Assembly: GCF_035083965.1 (NCBI RefSeq)
Contig: NC_089738.1
Span: 5,293,398 to 5,357,397 of the forward strand
Direction: 5' to 3'
Length of the DNA: 64,000 bases
Source: Branchiostoma lanceolatum
Lineage: Eukaryota > Chordata > Leptocardii > Amphioxiformes > Branchiostomatidae
Translations under genes and position numbers: made by a program
Part shown: piece after piece, positions 47,224 through 58,553 of the stretch
How the letters are laid out: every line of letters begins with the position of its first letter
Position numbering within the stretch: position 1 is the first letter of the stretch
The notes under the pieces: generated by a model
What the model was told of the DNA's origin: nothing
What the model saw: the letters and a program-made list of their open reading frames with translations, nothing else
Databases searched by the model: none

Positions 47224-50200
47224 ACACCAAAAACAATACCTTCATTTTTTACAGAGGTAACAAGTTGATGCAGTCATTCCGTTACCTGGTAACTCTTGTA
47301 AAGTCTTTAGTAACTTGTAATCTTCTTCTGTTGCCAGACTGTTGCTCTTTTTCCCAAGATGCATTGGGAACATGTCAGCTGAGAATGCTGGGAAGGTCTG
47401 GGTGGGGTTCAGGCTGGTTGCTAGGCAACGGTTCAGCAGCCCTCCTATGTTGCCTGCGAGGTCTGCATTCAGAACCTTCACCACCTTCTCATCTGAGTAA
47501 TCTGAAGAAAAAAAATACATTCAGAGCTGAAATACAATTTACAAATTGCCCCAGTGACAGTAATAGAAATGCTCTTACTATGAGTTCTTGTTGCTATACA
47601 AATCAGTTAGGTATGGAAAAGCCTGCGTGCCATTCTGTTCTAAGTATCTATTTATTTATCTATTGGTTCAGCATGTACAAGCCAGGTTGCCCAACTAGCC
47701 GTAGGCTATTACTAAGGGCGAACCCATGTGCGGCCTTAGGACTGTAGGTTTTGAACCACTCGCACCGGCAAGGACCCCTACTCTTCTCGATAAGTGCGGT
47801 GGGTTCTTTAACATACTCGAGGTGTGGCTGTCCTCAAACACGGGACCACCATGTAACGTCCTATCTGAGGGACGTCCCTAACCGAAGCTAGGGACACCTG
47901 AGTGAAGTGAGGAAAGTCGTGTAAAGTGCCTTTCCCAATAAGGGCACAACATCGGGGTATATCAGTGATTTCAAACCCAGGACCTCTTGGTTGTGGGCGA
48001 AACACCCTACCGATTGCGCCACACAATGCCACTCTGTTAAGTGAGCATTTACTCCAATAGTGGTAGTGACCATTGAAGCAAATGGAAACCAAACAGAATC
48101 AGACTGTGGCTAAGCGGCTATCTCACTGAAGCTGTGGCACTTTGGCAACCTCGCTGCGGCCGAGAGAATCGAAAGAGCGCTCACAAATTTCATCAGTAAA
48201 AACGCATCTTTTTATGCTTAATGTGTTTTGTTGTCTTTTTAGTCATATTTGTACTATTTGCATGATATCCAAATTACATTTACAAAGTCAAGGGTAATCC
48301 AATCCAATTTAGGTTGCAGAGAGGCCACCAATGTGCCACAGTCCAGTGAGATACCCACATTAGTTAGGATTTTCTTCCACAAAAAACAGGAACGATTACA
48401 AAGGATTACAAAGTCAACATACATGTATGAGCCTTTTCGTCCTTGGGGGAACACACTCCCACAACATCTCAAATCAGCCAGATCACTTCCACATTTTCAA
48501 CAACTATATGATGTCCACTACCTCTCTGCCAAACATTGATATGCAAATTCCGTTCTAGTCCTTTCTTTTCTGACGTTATTCCATTGTTTTTCTATGTTAC
48601 ATTATGTTACATTTATGTTTCATTCATTTTGTTATTTGAAATCAGTTGTAATAAGTTAGTATTTCTAAGCATTTAGTTAAGTTTACTTTGTATCATTATT
48701 CAATTACAGTTTGTGTTATTTTTGTTATCTTATGTATCTAAGTTTGAATGTGGGGATTGAACCCCAGGGCACATTGAAAAACGCCATCACAGGCAATATG
48801 TTACCCCTGGTTAAATAAAATAAACAAACAAACAAACAATAACACTATTTTGGAATGATGGATCAATTTCAAAATCTTTTTTTTCTAATGTGAACACAGA
48901 AATTATAAGAAAGTACACTCTCTAACCAACCTCCGTCTGCCTCTAACACCCCATGCTTGAGGAGGAAGTAGCGTAGTCCATCTGCTGAGTATCGCTGGAT
49001 TCTGTCAAACGGGTCAACAACATTTCCTTTACTCTTGGACATCTGAAGAAGAAAAGAAGAAATGAAATTTGAAGAAAAAGGAACAACATTTTCATTGCAT
49101 GAAGTTAGTTTATGTGGGTGCAAATACATAAGTTTCCTTTTAGGCAAAGAATAGAATCATACATATAATATTTAGGTCATTATTATAGCATCTGTGCTGA
49201 TTATCTGATTAAATTAGTATAATTCAATATAAATTAAAGCATAATATTTTCAAGCTGATTGAAGATGAATCTTTTTCTGGATGCTCTTTCATCTTTATCA
49301 AACATTGTGCTGTAATACTAGTGCCATACTACAATGTTTAAGAAGTAGAGTTGGAAATATCTTGGTATTTACAATCCATGCTGAAGCAACATGTAGACGT
49401 TCCCTTGACTAAGTTATGCTGCAGTACCATTTCACATCACTAGGGGGCGCTGCTAGCATGCAAAACAAAAACCAAGAACAGATTCTCTTCTGCACACCTT
49501 TTGACTCTCCAACATGTAGAAGTTGCCTTGACTAAATAATGGTGCAGTACCATTTCACATTACTAGGGGGCGCTGCTACCATTCAAAACAAAAACCAAGA
49601 ACAGATTCTCTTCTGCGCACCTTTTGACTCTCCATCAGCCAATGGGAGTGAGTGACCACACTCCGTGGGGGGTCCAACCCAGCCGCCATCAGGAACGCTG
49701 GCCAGTAGACAGCATGAAACCTGTCATATCAAAGAAGACATGTATTTTCAAGTACATAATTATATAAAGAAAATGCTAGCACTCTGTATGCCTTTGCACA
49801 CTGAAATTTAAAGTCCCTATCTCACTGGACTTTAACCAAGCGATTTTACAGAGCGCTCAATGAATTTCATCGATAAAAGATGAATCTTTTTACGCTTAGT
49901 GTGTTTTGTTGCCTTTTTAGTCATACATTTTGCATGATATTCCCATTTTAAAGTGAAGGGTAACACAAATTCAATTTAGGTCAAAACGAGGTTGCCAACG
50001 TGCCGCAAGTCTAGAGAGATACCCGCTTAAGAAATGACTATAATTAATGCAATATATACATAAATATATTTACATTGTGTTATTCCATTGTGAAAATTAA
50101 GAGGGTAGTTGTTCCCTTCTGTTTCAATTAGACACATGACTACTGTATCCAGTTCTAAGAGTGTAAAAATTTAACCTCTATTAACATCAATCCGCCAGGT

Positions 50201-53200
50201 TACATAAATCTGCCACTTTGAAAAACAGTGGGTTTGAGTGGTCTCTAGTGCTGCAGCCCCAGGTATGCACAGTTTAGATATACAAAAAGGTATTATACTG
50301 GAGGATGTTGGGTTGGAGATCTGTTTGGACATATTTTTTCAGAGTGGTGAAATTATGCACCCTGGTGGAATTTAGTAGATGTTAATTAGTGTACAATATG
50401 AATAGGCACATGTTGGCTCTCATACCTGACAATGTCCTTTCCTACAACATGGCAGTCAGCAGGCCAGTGGGCGTGGTGGTTGTCAGGGTAACCGCAGACA
50501 GTCAGGTAGTTCACTAGAGCATCCAGCCACACATAGATCTGATGCAAACAAAGGATGGACATAATAGTAGTCAGTGCTAAAATTTCTTCCAACACTAAGG
50601 TATTCACGGATCAAATTTTAAACGACCGCTGTTGCCTTCTTCAGGATCAATAATGACCAATCACTTCGGAACGTTAACTTGCGAGAGTTACAGACACGTG
50701 ACCTTATTGACACGTGTCTTTACAGATACGTGACATCAGCAATTGCTCAAATGTGCCAGGAACTTCAGAATATCTTAACAGTTACCCTGCTTTAATTCTT
50801 TATACACTTTGATTTCAATATATACAGCATGTACATACTGTCTGCATAAATGAATAAATGTAAAATACATGTCATTAGGCCACCCCATCTTAATTTCTTG
50901 GTTAACAGAATTTTCAAATAAATGCTAGATCGAAAAATCAACAGGAAAACAGAATCTCAGAGGAAAGTTTGTACTTTGGTGCGCACAATTTCAGGGAGTG
51001 AACAGGGTCAGGTGCAAGATTTCACCCCAGACTACTCTGTTAACTGTCATGATTTTTTTGAATTGGTGTGGCCTTACATGTAGATGATTGTACAACCCAA
51101 AAAATGAATTTAGCCTATGAGATGTCTGGACCCATAGGGTACTGTAGAGTACCCCTAAAGTACTGTAAAGCCTTAAAGTTTATGTTTGCGACAGACTTGG
51201 TTTTAATCTCGCGGTAGGGAGAAAATGAAATGTTCGCAGTGGTCTTAAGTTTGCGTTGGAGACAATAGTAGACATGCAAGGTGGTAGGAGGGCACAAATT
51301 TTGTTGTGGTTTTCAGTTTGTGGCGAACAAATACCGCGAAAACCGCAAATATAAAACCACCGCAGACATTTCTGCATCTACAGTAATGTCATTTACTATA
51401 ACATACTATTAGCCTGTGATACTAGAGGAGTCAACTGTATTTCATGGTTTAGACGTACAGTTTGCGTGGAGTCGTCAGGTACAGGTATCCCCCAGGGGAG
51501 ACGGTCACGTTGTCTGGACACGGACAGATCCTCCAGTCCCTCCTCCAGCCAGCCTCGCACCAGTGACCGGTACTTACTGGGGTACACAGCTACATGGAGA
51601 ATACATGTGGTATGGTATCAAATGTATATGACTGTACAGTTGAAGGGCCAATGAACCGGGTAAGTGTACATGGAAAAAAAGGAAATGTTATAAAACTGAC
51701 TCTTAATTAAAACATTTTAAAAATCCTTTAACTAAAAGAATTTGACTCGCTGTGTAACAGTGGGGATCAACCTCCACTAACTGACCAGTCTAACTGGTCC
51801 GGACCTTTTAGCCTAGTGGTTAGCGTGTTGAATTCCCAAGCCGTGCGGATTGGGATCGGCGTGAGTTCGAATCCCGGGAGCGGCGTACTCGCCCCTTTGG
51901 GTTTTTATAACTGGAATTCTTGACCAAATCGTTCAACCTTTTTCGGCTACATGTACATTGTATGTGACCCATGCAAGCACTGTTGACACATGATTTTTTT
52001 TCATGTGTCTACAGCGCTTTTTTATCATATAATTTACCTACTCAAATAAACTTTCACGCTAAAACAGAATCTCCTCCACTTCTGGGCCTTTGTGGAATTG
52101 AGAAAAGTAACTATTCATGTCCATTATTTTTCATGTAAACATAAATGATAAAGCTTTTTGAGCACGAGAAGAGGACACTTGATATTAAGGCGTACTTGAA
52201 TTTCAATTAGTCTACTGACAGAGGTGTTCCAAGTGCAGTTATGTATTTTTTTCTGCTGTAGAAAATTTCAACATAATAATATCAATAAACTACACCAAAT
52301 GTTATGATGATACCTCTGTAGTGGCTCACTATCTAATTCTTAGTTGTCTACAGTAACATGATAATCTGATGTGACCACACACACGCAAGGGACTTGAAAG
52401 AAATGGTCACAGAGAACAGGGGGACACTGTGGACAAGATTCTTCATGTCTTGGTCAAAGCATTTAGACCTTCCACCTTCTTATAGTGTAAGTTATACTTA
52501 GTACAAGTAGGTATTAGTTCTTAACTGATCTGACTGATTATAATACACGAGACGATTTTATGTTTTACCTCTGGGATTTGAGTCCAGCCATTTCAGCAGC
52601 CTGGGCCCAAACTCCGACAGACGGAACATGTAGTTCTCCTCCTCCATCCACTCCACCTGGCTCCCTGTCTCCATGGCAACCTGCAGAGAGACATCATTGG
52701 TCAGAATATCATCTCTGTAATTCATCAGGGATGTCTTATACCTTACTCCTAGTATTTGGGGTGCGTACTTTAATTGAGAAAATACAGTAAAAAAAGTATT
52801 GATCTCCATGACTTACATGTAATAGAAAGATTAATTTCATGTTCATTTAACAGAATAAAAAAAAAAAACCTTATAGCTTAGGTAAAGCTATGCTGTAGTG
52901 CAAAAATATACAAGTCTTTCTTATTTATTTATTTGTTTATTTCACATATGGCATCAAGTAAAAGAAACATCTTTCAACTTCAACTTCAACTTAAACTACC
53001 CCCAGATAACCCCCCTAGGGGCAAAGTAGGGGGGGAGGAGGTCCCAGGCTAAGGCGGGCAGGCCTCCAGCCTGGCGCGGAAAGACTCAACGGTGGGAGCC
53101 GTAACAACCGCGCCAGGCAGGGCGTTCCACTCGGGTATGGTGCGGGGGAAGTATGAATATTTGTAAGAGTCTGTTCGGGCGTAAAGTGGTTGAAATTTGA

Positions 53201-56200
53201 GCGTGTGGCTTCCCCGGGTGCGCCCCTGAGCTGGTTTCAGTAGACTATCTGTATTAATATTGATGTGGTTATTAACTAGCTTATACAAAAAGGTGAGGCG
53301 GGCGTTCCTCCTCCTTTAAACATATTACACACCAGTTTTGTGTATTTTAAAAATACAAGCTGCCTGAGACCAGACTGTAAGGTTTGATCCATATATACAC
53401 ACAGAGATAGACTCTTCTGTTTCCGGTAAGTGTTGTGGCTTCTTTAACATATTCAATATGTGCCTCTCTTCCAGCTTTACATTTCATTCAAGAGGACCAC
53501 CCTAGCCAAAGATAGGCACTCATCCTCACCTGAAGAAAAAGCCTAAGGATACTTTTGCAAACGTTGCATCTACACTTACCTTGATATTTTTGCCAGTAGT
53601 CTTGTCCACACTGTCCATGACTTTGTTGTCTGGTACGAAGGCTTCATCAGAAGTGGAGTACCAGCCTTCATACTTCCCTTGGTAGATATAACCTGCAGAC
53701 TGTAACTTCCTCTGGGGGGGAACATGGAGAAACATGGTCGTTTTAATTAGTTTATGCAGATAAGTGGAAGAATTCACGCTATGAGTGTTTTCATTGATAA
53801 CTTGGCAAACATTGTCTATTTTGGAGTGTTAAGTATTTGTTATGCAACAAGTTTCATCGGATTGATGAATGAATTTGTATTATCTGTATCTTTATCTATA
53901 TAGCTGGTATAACCCCCCTTCGATCAGCGTAACACACCAGCTTCGCAGGCACGGGGCGCGGCAGCAGCTGGTTATATTCCAATGAATGACCTGTCACACC
54001 TAATGTTGCACATCTGTCTGCAAGCGTTGTTTAAAGCTACTAAGGCCCAATTTACACTTGTTCAATGAAACTGTAGTACTACACATGGTAGTCTACTACT
54101 GTAGTAGACTTCAGATTCGCGTCCACTTTACACTCAACGACAGGAAGCCTGGCAGGACGCCCCACTGTTCTTGATTGTCATGAAACTGTAGTGACCTATT
54201 GTGACCTTTGAAAAATCGCGGGAGGAAATTTCAGCATGTTTTTTATTTGTGAAAAGGTAGGGGTTTTATCTAATGCGAAATACCAAGGAAAAGGGCCTGA
54301 CAGCTCGGTTTTACTGAGAAAACTTAAGAATGACCGCAGATGACCCGAAATGGAACGCGCGTTCAGTTCGAATTACGTCAGATCGAACATGGTTGTTGCC
54401 TTCGAAGCGTAGTCTACTACTTCTGTACTACAGTTTCTCTTTACACCCGGTCCGAAGTTTCGCAGAATCTCTGCCGAAGTGTAGTACTACTACCCCCGAG
54501 GTTGTAGTAGACTTCTGTAGTAGACTACAGTAGTTTTCTTTTTACACCCAGAAAAAAGCTAGTAATACAGTTAAAAGGACAAGTGTAAATTGGGCCTAAG
54601 AGAGGTGCTCCTATACACAGTATTTGATGAGAACAAGTTCTATTCTACTATGGTTCTCCAAAAATACAAAATTATGAACACATCAATCCTTGGTTGATAA
54701 CTCTGGTACATGACTATTTATTGTCCTTTTTTGAGCCATGTCCTTTTCTGAGTTCATTATATGTAACCAAAGAAAATAACCTGTGGGAAGTAAGCATAAG
54801 AAGAATCAAGGACTACAAAAAATGGCAGGAATTTCGTTTTCTGTGGACCCTGAACTCATGTGTTGGAATTGCATTGTATTTTTTTTTCTTGGTCAAGAAT
54901 CTCCCTACAAGTGGAAAGAAATAGTCTGGATAGAGAACTATTATGTAAATACACAAATCTATTATACTATTTTATAGGTTGTCTGAAATGTTAGAAAATT
55001 GTCAGAATGATGTTAGTATATTCCATTAAAAAAGTGACAATTCTTAATTTTCAAAGATATATCTAAGAAATCAATTTATTACAGTATTTTTTACTGGGAG
55101 TACTTTACCCAGAAGTGTTCCACAGCTTTCCTATGTCCAGACTCTGTAGTTCGTATGAAGTCTGTGTGCCCAACATGGCTCTTACTGAACAGATCCTGTA
55201 CAATGTGGGGAGACAAACAACATTGAAATTGGTAGACAACATGCACATCATAAAAGCATCATTGTTGAATGTTGCATGGTGTAATGGTAGGCTGTTTGGC
55301 CCAGAAAACAATGTTCAAATCCCCTAACATGCCCCAATACTGTGCCCTTGGGAAAGGCACTTAACATGAATTTCCTCACTTTACTCAAAGGAGAATGAGT
55401 AATTAGCTTCAATTTTGCATGTCCCTTGGATCATAAGGACAAGAGATGGAGCTCCCGTGTTTTAGGATAGCAACGCCTAAAGTATGTAAAAGAACCCATT
55501 ACACTTATGAAAAAGAGTAAGGGTCTATCCTGGTGTGAGTAGACCAAGTCAATCTGTCAGATACGCAGCTTGCGCTTTTAGGTACAAGCCTGGTGTGTTT
55601 ACCAGGTATGCACTATAAACATTAACAAAAGTACTGACTTCAATTCTCTGAACCAAAAGGTGAAATGCATGAACTGCATCCATTTGCAGATATTTTAACA
55701 AAGCACACTACTAGTAGTACTTATTCTATCTTTCTACAGCAAACCTAGATATTTTCTTCTTTTTCAAAACTAAAAAAAGGAATGTCCACAAAAGATAGAA
55801 GAAATTCATTACCCTGAAATGTTGAGACACTTCATCGCAGAACTGCAGGGAATCCTTCCCATGTGACACCGCAGCCTGTTGGATCTGTAACCATAGCAAC
55901 AAAAATACTTCAAATCAGGGAACATTACACAGTTATCATAGTTGTATACTAAAATGAGCACAAAATAGCGCCTGATCTTGCAATTTTGTTTACGTACCAT
56001 CTGAATGTCAGTGGAATATGAATTTTACAAGTTTATTTTTGCCACATAAAAAGATTAGTTGATGGGATAAAAATAGAATAGGTGTTCTGCCGAGGTTTGT
56101 CATTAGAGGAGTCTTGGTAAAGCCCTAGTCACAAATAAGAAATTCAGATCGGCCGACGTGTTGGCGAGCTTCAAATGTGCATTTTCGGCTGAAGTAAGGC

Positions 56201-57940
56201 CGACGTCCTGTCAATTACGCGGGTTTCGGGCGATTTGTAGAAATAAAAGTTGATCCAAAAGTTGACCCAACATTACATAGATCAGCAATTCCGGAAAAGT
56301 AAATCTAATTCTATACCAGACCTTTAAGCCATGTTCATCTGTGCCAGTTGAGAAGATAGATCCACCTGCACCCTTCAGCTGCTGCCACCTGTGGACAGTG
56401 TCTGCCAGTACAGCTGAATACAGGTGGCCCAGGTGGGGGACTAGTGGTAGGGGAAAAAAAGAAAAAAAACATCAGATCTTAAAAGTGTACAACAAGGGTA
56501 TTATTCTAGGAAAAATTGCAGAGAAGCATTGCGAGGGAGTGGAGCAACCAAGCTGGAGATGGTGTGGTTCCCCCTTCCATGGGGTGGAGTGTTAGAGAAA
56601 TTTAAGTTAAAATGTGGCATTCTAAGGGGGAGAAAATGAGTGTCAGGCACTGTGGCCATGTGTGACCTAGTAGCATCTGAGTCAATCAGAATTTCGTGCT
56701 TGACAGAGGTAGACAGTGAGCTTTTTGTAAACATGCGTGTTGATACATTTGACGCCAAGTGTTGGAAGCTGTTGCATTCGTTCGTAACTCGGCTGTTCGT
56801 GTCAGAGAATCACATCATTAAGGCACTGCTCCGTTCGGAGGCATTTCCGTCGAGTCCATTCTGGCGACATTACAGATTACTGCAAGCTTGTTCGCCCTCG
56901 CCCACTGTAATTACTTATTTTAGATGTATTGTTGATGTGTATCTGTTTGTCTGTTAATATGGGCCGTCGAGCCCGAAATAAACAGAGGAACTTGCTCCCC
57001 AGGGTAAGGTCATGATTTTAAGTACCAGAGTTATCAGCCAAGGATTGACGTGTTCAAAAATTCGTATTTCCCGAGAACCATAGTAGAATGGAACTCGTTG
57101 TCATCAAGTACTGTAGGAGCTTCCTCACTAAGTAGCTTTAAAGAACGGTTGCAGTCAGATATGCAAAGACTAGGTGTAACAGACCGTTCGGTGTAATATG
57201 ACCAGCTGCTGCGCGCCGCGTGCCTGCGAAGCTGGTGTGTTACGCCTAATGGCGGTTATACCGGCTATATAGATACAGATACAGATACAGAACCCAGTAA
57301 CCTTTTTTAGAAAACACAATATACAATGAACTAGTAGTCTCCACCTGATAGGTCCAAATCTGTATGAACAATGTTATTTGTTCTTGTATTTCTCTTAATT
57401 TCTGGGACTAATATTGACGACTGCTTAAACTATAGGTGTGCTCAAGATGAACGTCTACACTTGTGACAGCTATATGGGACAAACATCTTAGATTTAGTTG
57501 GCACCCCATATAATTATAAAGAAGTTAACAATTCTAGAGTAGATCTTCACAGCCAGAGAGCTAACAACTTGCTTGTGCAGTCGTTTCATAGTCTCAATTT
57601 CTCCTCATTTGATAGTTTACTAGTTTGATACATTACTAGTATAGCGAAAATGGGCCGTTTTCGCACTCAAATTATATAGTAAAAACATTTAACATTTGAC
57701 GGAAAGGGTTTTATAAGAGGAGTACAGATTTTCTGTTCGTTGTACCAGTCATTGTTCATCCTCACCAGAGTTGACATAGAAGATCGGTGTTGTGATGAGA
57801 AACCTCTCCTTCTGCTGACTCTCCCCGCCACCATGCACCCGTCTGTAGGGGGAGGGGCAAACCAGCCAACGTGCCTCGCACAGAAATCGGGTCCTTCTCG
57901 CCAAAAATATTGTTCTCATACCTCGCTGTATGATCCCCAT
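45891..57940 (-). CDS. MARS2: Mitochondrial methionyl-tRNA synthetase
   Basis: Twelve exons on the minus strand: 57940-57766, 56440-56322, 55884-55813, 55195-55109, 53711-53580, 52680-52569, 51589-51459, 50538-50426, 49720-49621, 49042-48931, 47501-47286, 46270-45891; 1749 nt, 582 residues, all phases consistent. It charges mitochondrial tRNA-Met with methionine. The N-terminus is basic ([16 protein letters not shown]), as expected of a mitochondrial targeting peptide. Then come [14 protein letters not shown] at residues 61-64 (class I HIGH signature), [37 protein letters not shown] (from 278), [15 protein letters not shown] and KMSKS at 347-351, split exactly by an intron. No extra C-terminal domain is present, and the length fits human MARS2 (about 590). 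For exon 7 an upstream acceptor (TGTAG) is required to keep frame. The gene is convergent with the receptor. Confidence 0.94.
47137..47220. repeat. CA dinucleotide microsatellite
   Basis: About 84 bp of uninterrupted CA in MARS2 intron 11, giving a false His-Thr repeat ORF. Confidence 0.98.
47655..48035 (-). mobile_element. Long tRNA-derived SINE, minus orientation (same family as 19655-20025)
   Basis: Matches the other copy from TATTGGTTCAGCATGTACA to CCGATTGCGCCACACAATGC. Lies in MARS2 intron 10. Confidence 0.82.
48111..48362. mobile_element. TCTCACTGGAC-family element, copy 3 of 4
   Basis: Ends TAAGCGGCTATCTCACTG and CCAGTGAGATACCCAC; shared interior GTCAAGGGTAA. Confidence 0.72.
48395..48840 (+). 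mobile_element. LINE 3' end (CR1/L2-like) with AAAC tail
   Basis: The frame reads [20 protein letters not shown] and ends soon after, followed by a 3' UTR with GGGGATTGAACCCCAGGGCA, TGTTACCCCTGGTTAAATAA and a (CAAA)n tail. In MARS2 intron 10. Confidence 0.7.
49389..49633. repeat. 123-bp tandem duplication overlapping the MARS2 exon 9 donor
   Basis: Two adjacent copies share GTGCAGTACCATTTCACAT-like text, CTAGGGGGCGCTGCTA and CAAAACAAAAACCAAGAACA. Each ends in the last 13 nt of exon 9 with its donor, so a decoy exon end and GT donor sit at about 49496-49510 inside intron 9. Confidence 0.9.
49811..50030. mobile_element. TCTCACTGGAC-family element, copy 4 of 4
   Basis: Begins AAGTCCCTATCTCACTGGAC and ends GAGAGATACCCGCTTAA; interior AATTTCATCGATAAAAGATG and AAGGGTAACACAAATTCAAT. 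Confidence 0.72.
50166..50388. mobile_element. About 230-bp dispersed element, copy 3 of 3
   Basis: TTAACCTCTATTAACATCAA at the left and the imperfect complement of it (TTTAGTAGATGTTAATTAG) at the right; best-preserved inverted ends of the family. MARS2 intron 8. Confidence 0.72.
51160..51384. mobile_element. TACTGTAAATG-family element, copy 7 of 8
   Basis: TACTGTAAAGCCTTAAAG left end, GCATCTACAGTA right end; GTTCGCAGTGGTCTTAAG and AACCACCGCAGACATTTC inside. It lies 75 bp from the MARS2 exon 7 donor, in intron 7. Confidence 0.8.
51790..52025 (+). mobile_element. tRNA-derived SINE, plus orientation, different head from other copies
   Basis: TAGCCTAGTGGTTAGCGTG (A-box) and GAGTTCGAATCCCGGG (B-box), followed by a body ending in TACAGCGCTTTTTT. 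The cloverleaf is imperfect, so it is scored as a SINE. Confidence 0.75.
53000..53290 (-). mobile_element. Non-LTR retrotransposon 3' fragment (reverse-transcriptase C-terminus)
   Basis: The complement encodes [20 protein letters not shown] and [16 protein letters not shown], the typical end of a CR1/Jockey-like ORF2. It lies in the same orientation as MARS2, in its intron 5, and matches 25285-25520. Confidence 0.82.
53895..54035 (-). mobile_element. LINE 3' end (same family as 56990-57300)
   Basis: The complement contains ACCAGCTGCTGCCGCGCCCC, GTGCCTGCGAAGCTGGTGTG and GGTTATACCAGCTATATAGA, ending in degenerate GATACA repeats. Confidence 0.7.
54044..54596. mobile_element. 553-bp TIR element, PIF/Harbinger-like
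   Basis: GGCCCAATTTACACTTGT at the left is complemented by ACAAGTGTAAATTGGGCC at the right, with TAA flanking both sides (54041-54043, 54597-54599). A 3-bp TWA duplication with GGCCC termini is the PIF/Harbinger signature. The interior is rich in TAGTAGACT and its complement. MARS2 intron 4. Confidence 0.8.
55270..55625 (+). mobile_element. tRNA-derived SINE, plus orientation
   Basis: GCATGGTGTAATGGTAGGC (A-box-like) and GTTCAAATCCCC (B-box), then CTGTGCCCTTGGGAAAGGCA, CCTCACTTTACTC and AAAAGAACCCATTACACTTA. Ends about 180 bp before MARS2 exon 3. Confidence 0.75.
56990..57300 (+). mobile_element. LINE 3' end with GATACA tail
   Basis: The frame reads [20 protein letters not shown] and [13 protein letters not shown], the ORF2 terminus of a CR1-like LINE. 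A 3' UTR (TGCGAAGCTGGTGTGTTACG) and three GATACA units follow. In MARS2 intron 1, antisense to the gene. Confidence 0.82.
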
Positions 57941-58037
57941 CGGTGAATTGTACCCTGATACGCTAGGGAATCTATTTACGATCTAAAATTGCGATAGTTT
58001 CGGTCTGAAATCCGTAAAATCAACATCATAGTGAAAG

Positions 58038-58059
58038 CAAGGAGGATTAAACCTCCTTG
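58038..58059. repeat. 22-bp CAAGGAGG micro-palindrome with 7-bp flanking duplication
   Basis: CAAGGAGG, a short ATTAAA core and CCTCCTTG, bracketed by GTGAAAG at 58031-58037 and 58060-58066. Confidence 0.7.
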
Positions 58060-58288
58060 GTGAAAGTTTCGATGCCATAGACGCCGCCATGTTGGGTTCA
58101 AAGGTTAAACGAATCAGCTGAATGGACCAATCACAGTGGGGCTGGGTAAATAAGCGGGGAGTTCAATATCAAAAGAACCATTCCGAGGTGGACAAATGCA
58201 ACAAATGAAGAGAATTAAGAGACTGAATATAGCACATGAGATAGGAGAGAATATGGAAAGCAAGTGAGACCATCAGCCGAAGCATAAC

Positions 58289-58318
58289 AGACAACAACAA
58301 CAACAACAACAACAACAC
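58289..58318. repeat. CAA trinucleotide microsatellite
   Basis: About ten CAA units upstream of MARS2. Confidence 0.97.
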
Positions 58319-58527
58319 CTGGCTCAGAAGAGTAGTCCTGACAGGTAAAGTTGTGCTTTATGTAGCTGTCTGTCGTTTAACAATCTATCTACTAGCTTGA
58401 AAGTCCATCTACGTACTGTTGGTATAATGTCATTGGTTTGGTAATTCATGCTACAGAACGACATTTCACAGTGCACTGCAATTTTTTTGGAGCGCAAAAT
58501 TATACGGAATCGGAAGTTAGGCCACAG

Positions 58528-58553
58528 CAAGGAGGCTTGATTAAACCTCCTTG
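58528..58553. repeat. 26-bp CAAGGAGG micro-palindrome with 7-bp flanking duplication
   Basis: CAAGGAGG, a CTTGATTAAA core and CCTCCTTG, bracketed by GCCACAG at 58521-58527 and 58554-58560. Confidence 0.72.

Noticed and set aside
47085..47747. 220-codon ORF with a His-Thr repeat
   Set aside because: Driven by the CA microsatellite and antisense to MARS2 exon 11; no domain.
56640..56957. 105-codon plus-strand ORF in MARS2 intron 1
   Set aside because: Unrecognised; followed by a hairpin and AATAAA like a retroelement 3' end and antisense to MARS2. Support is too weak for a gene.
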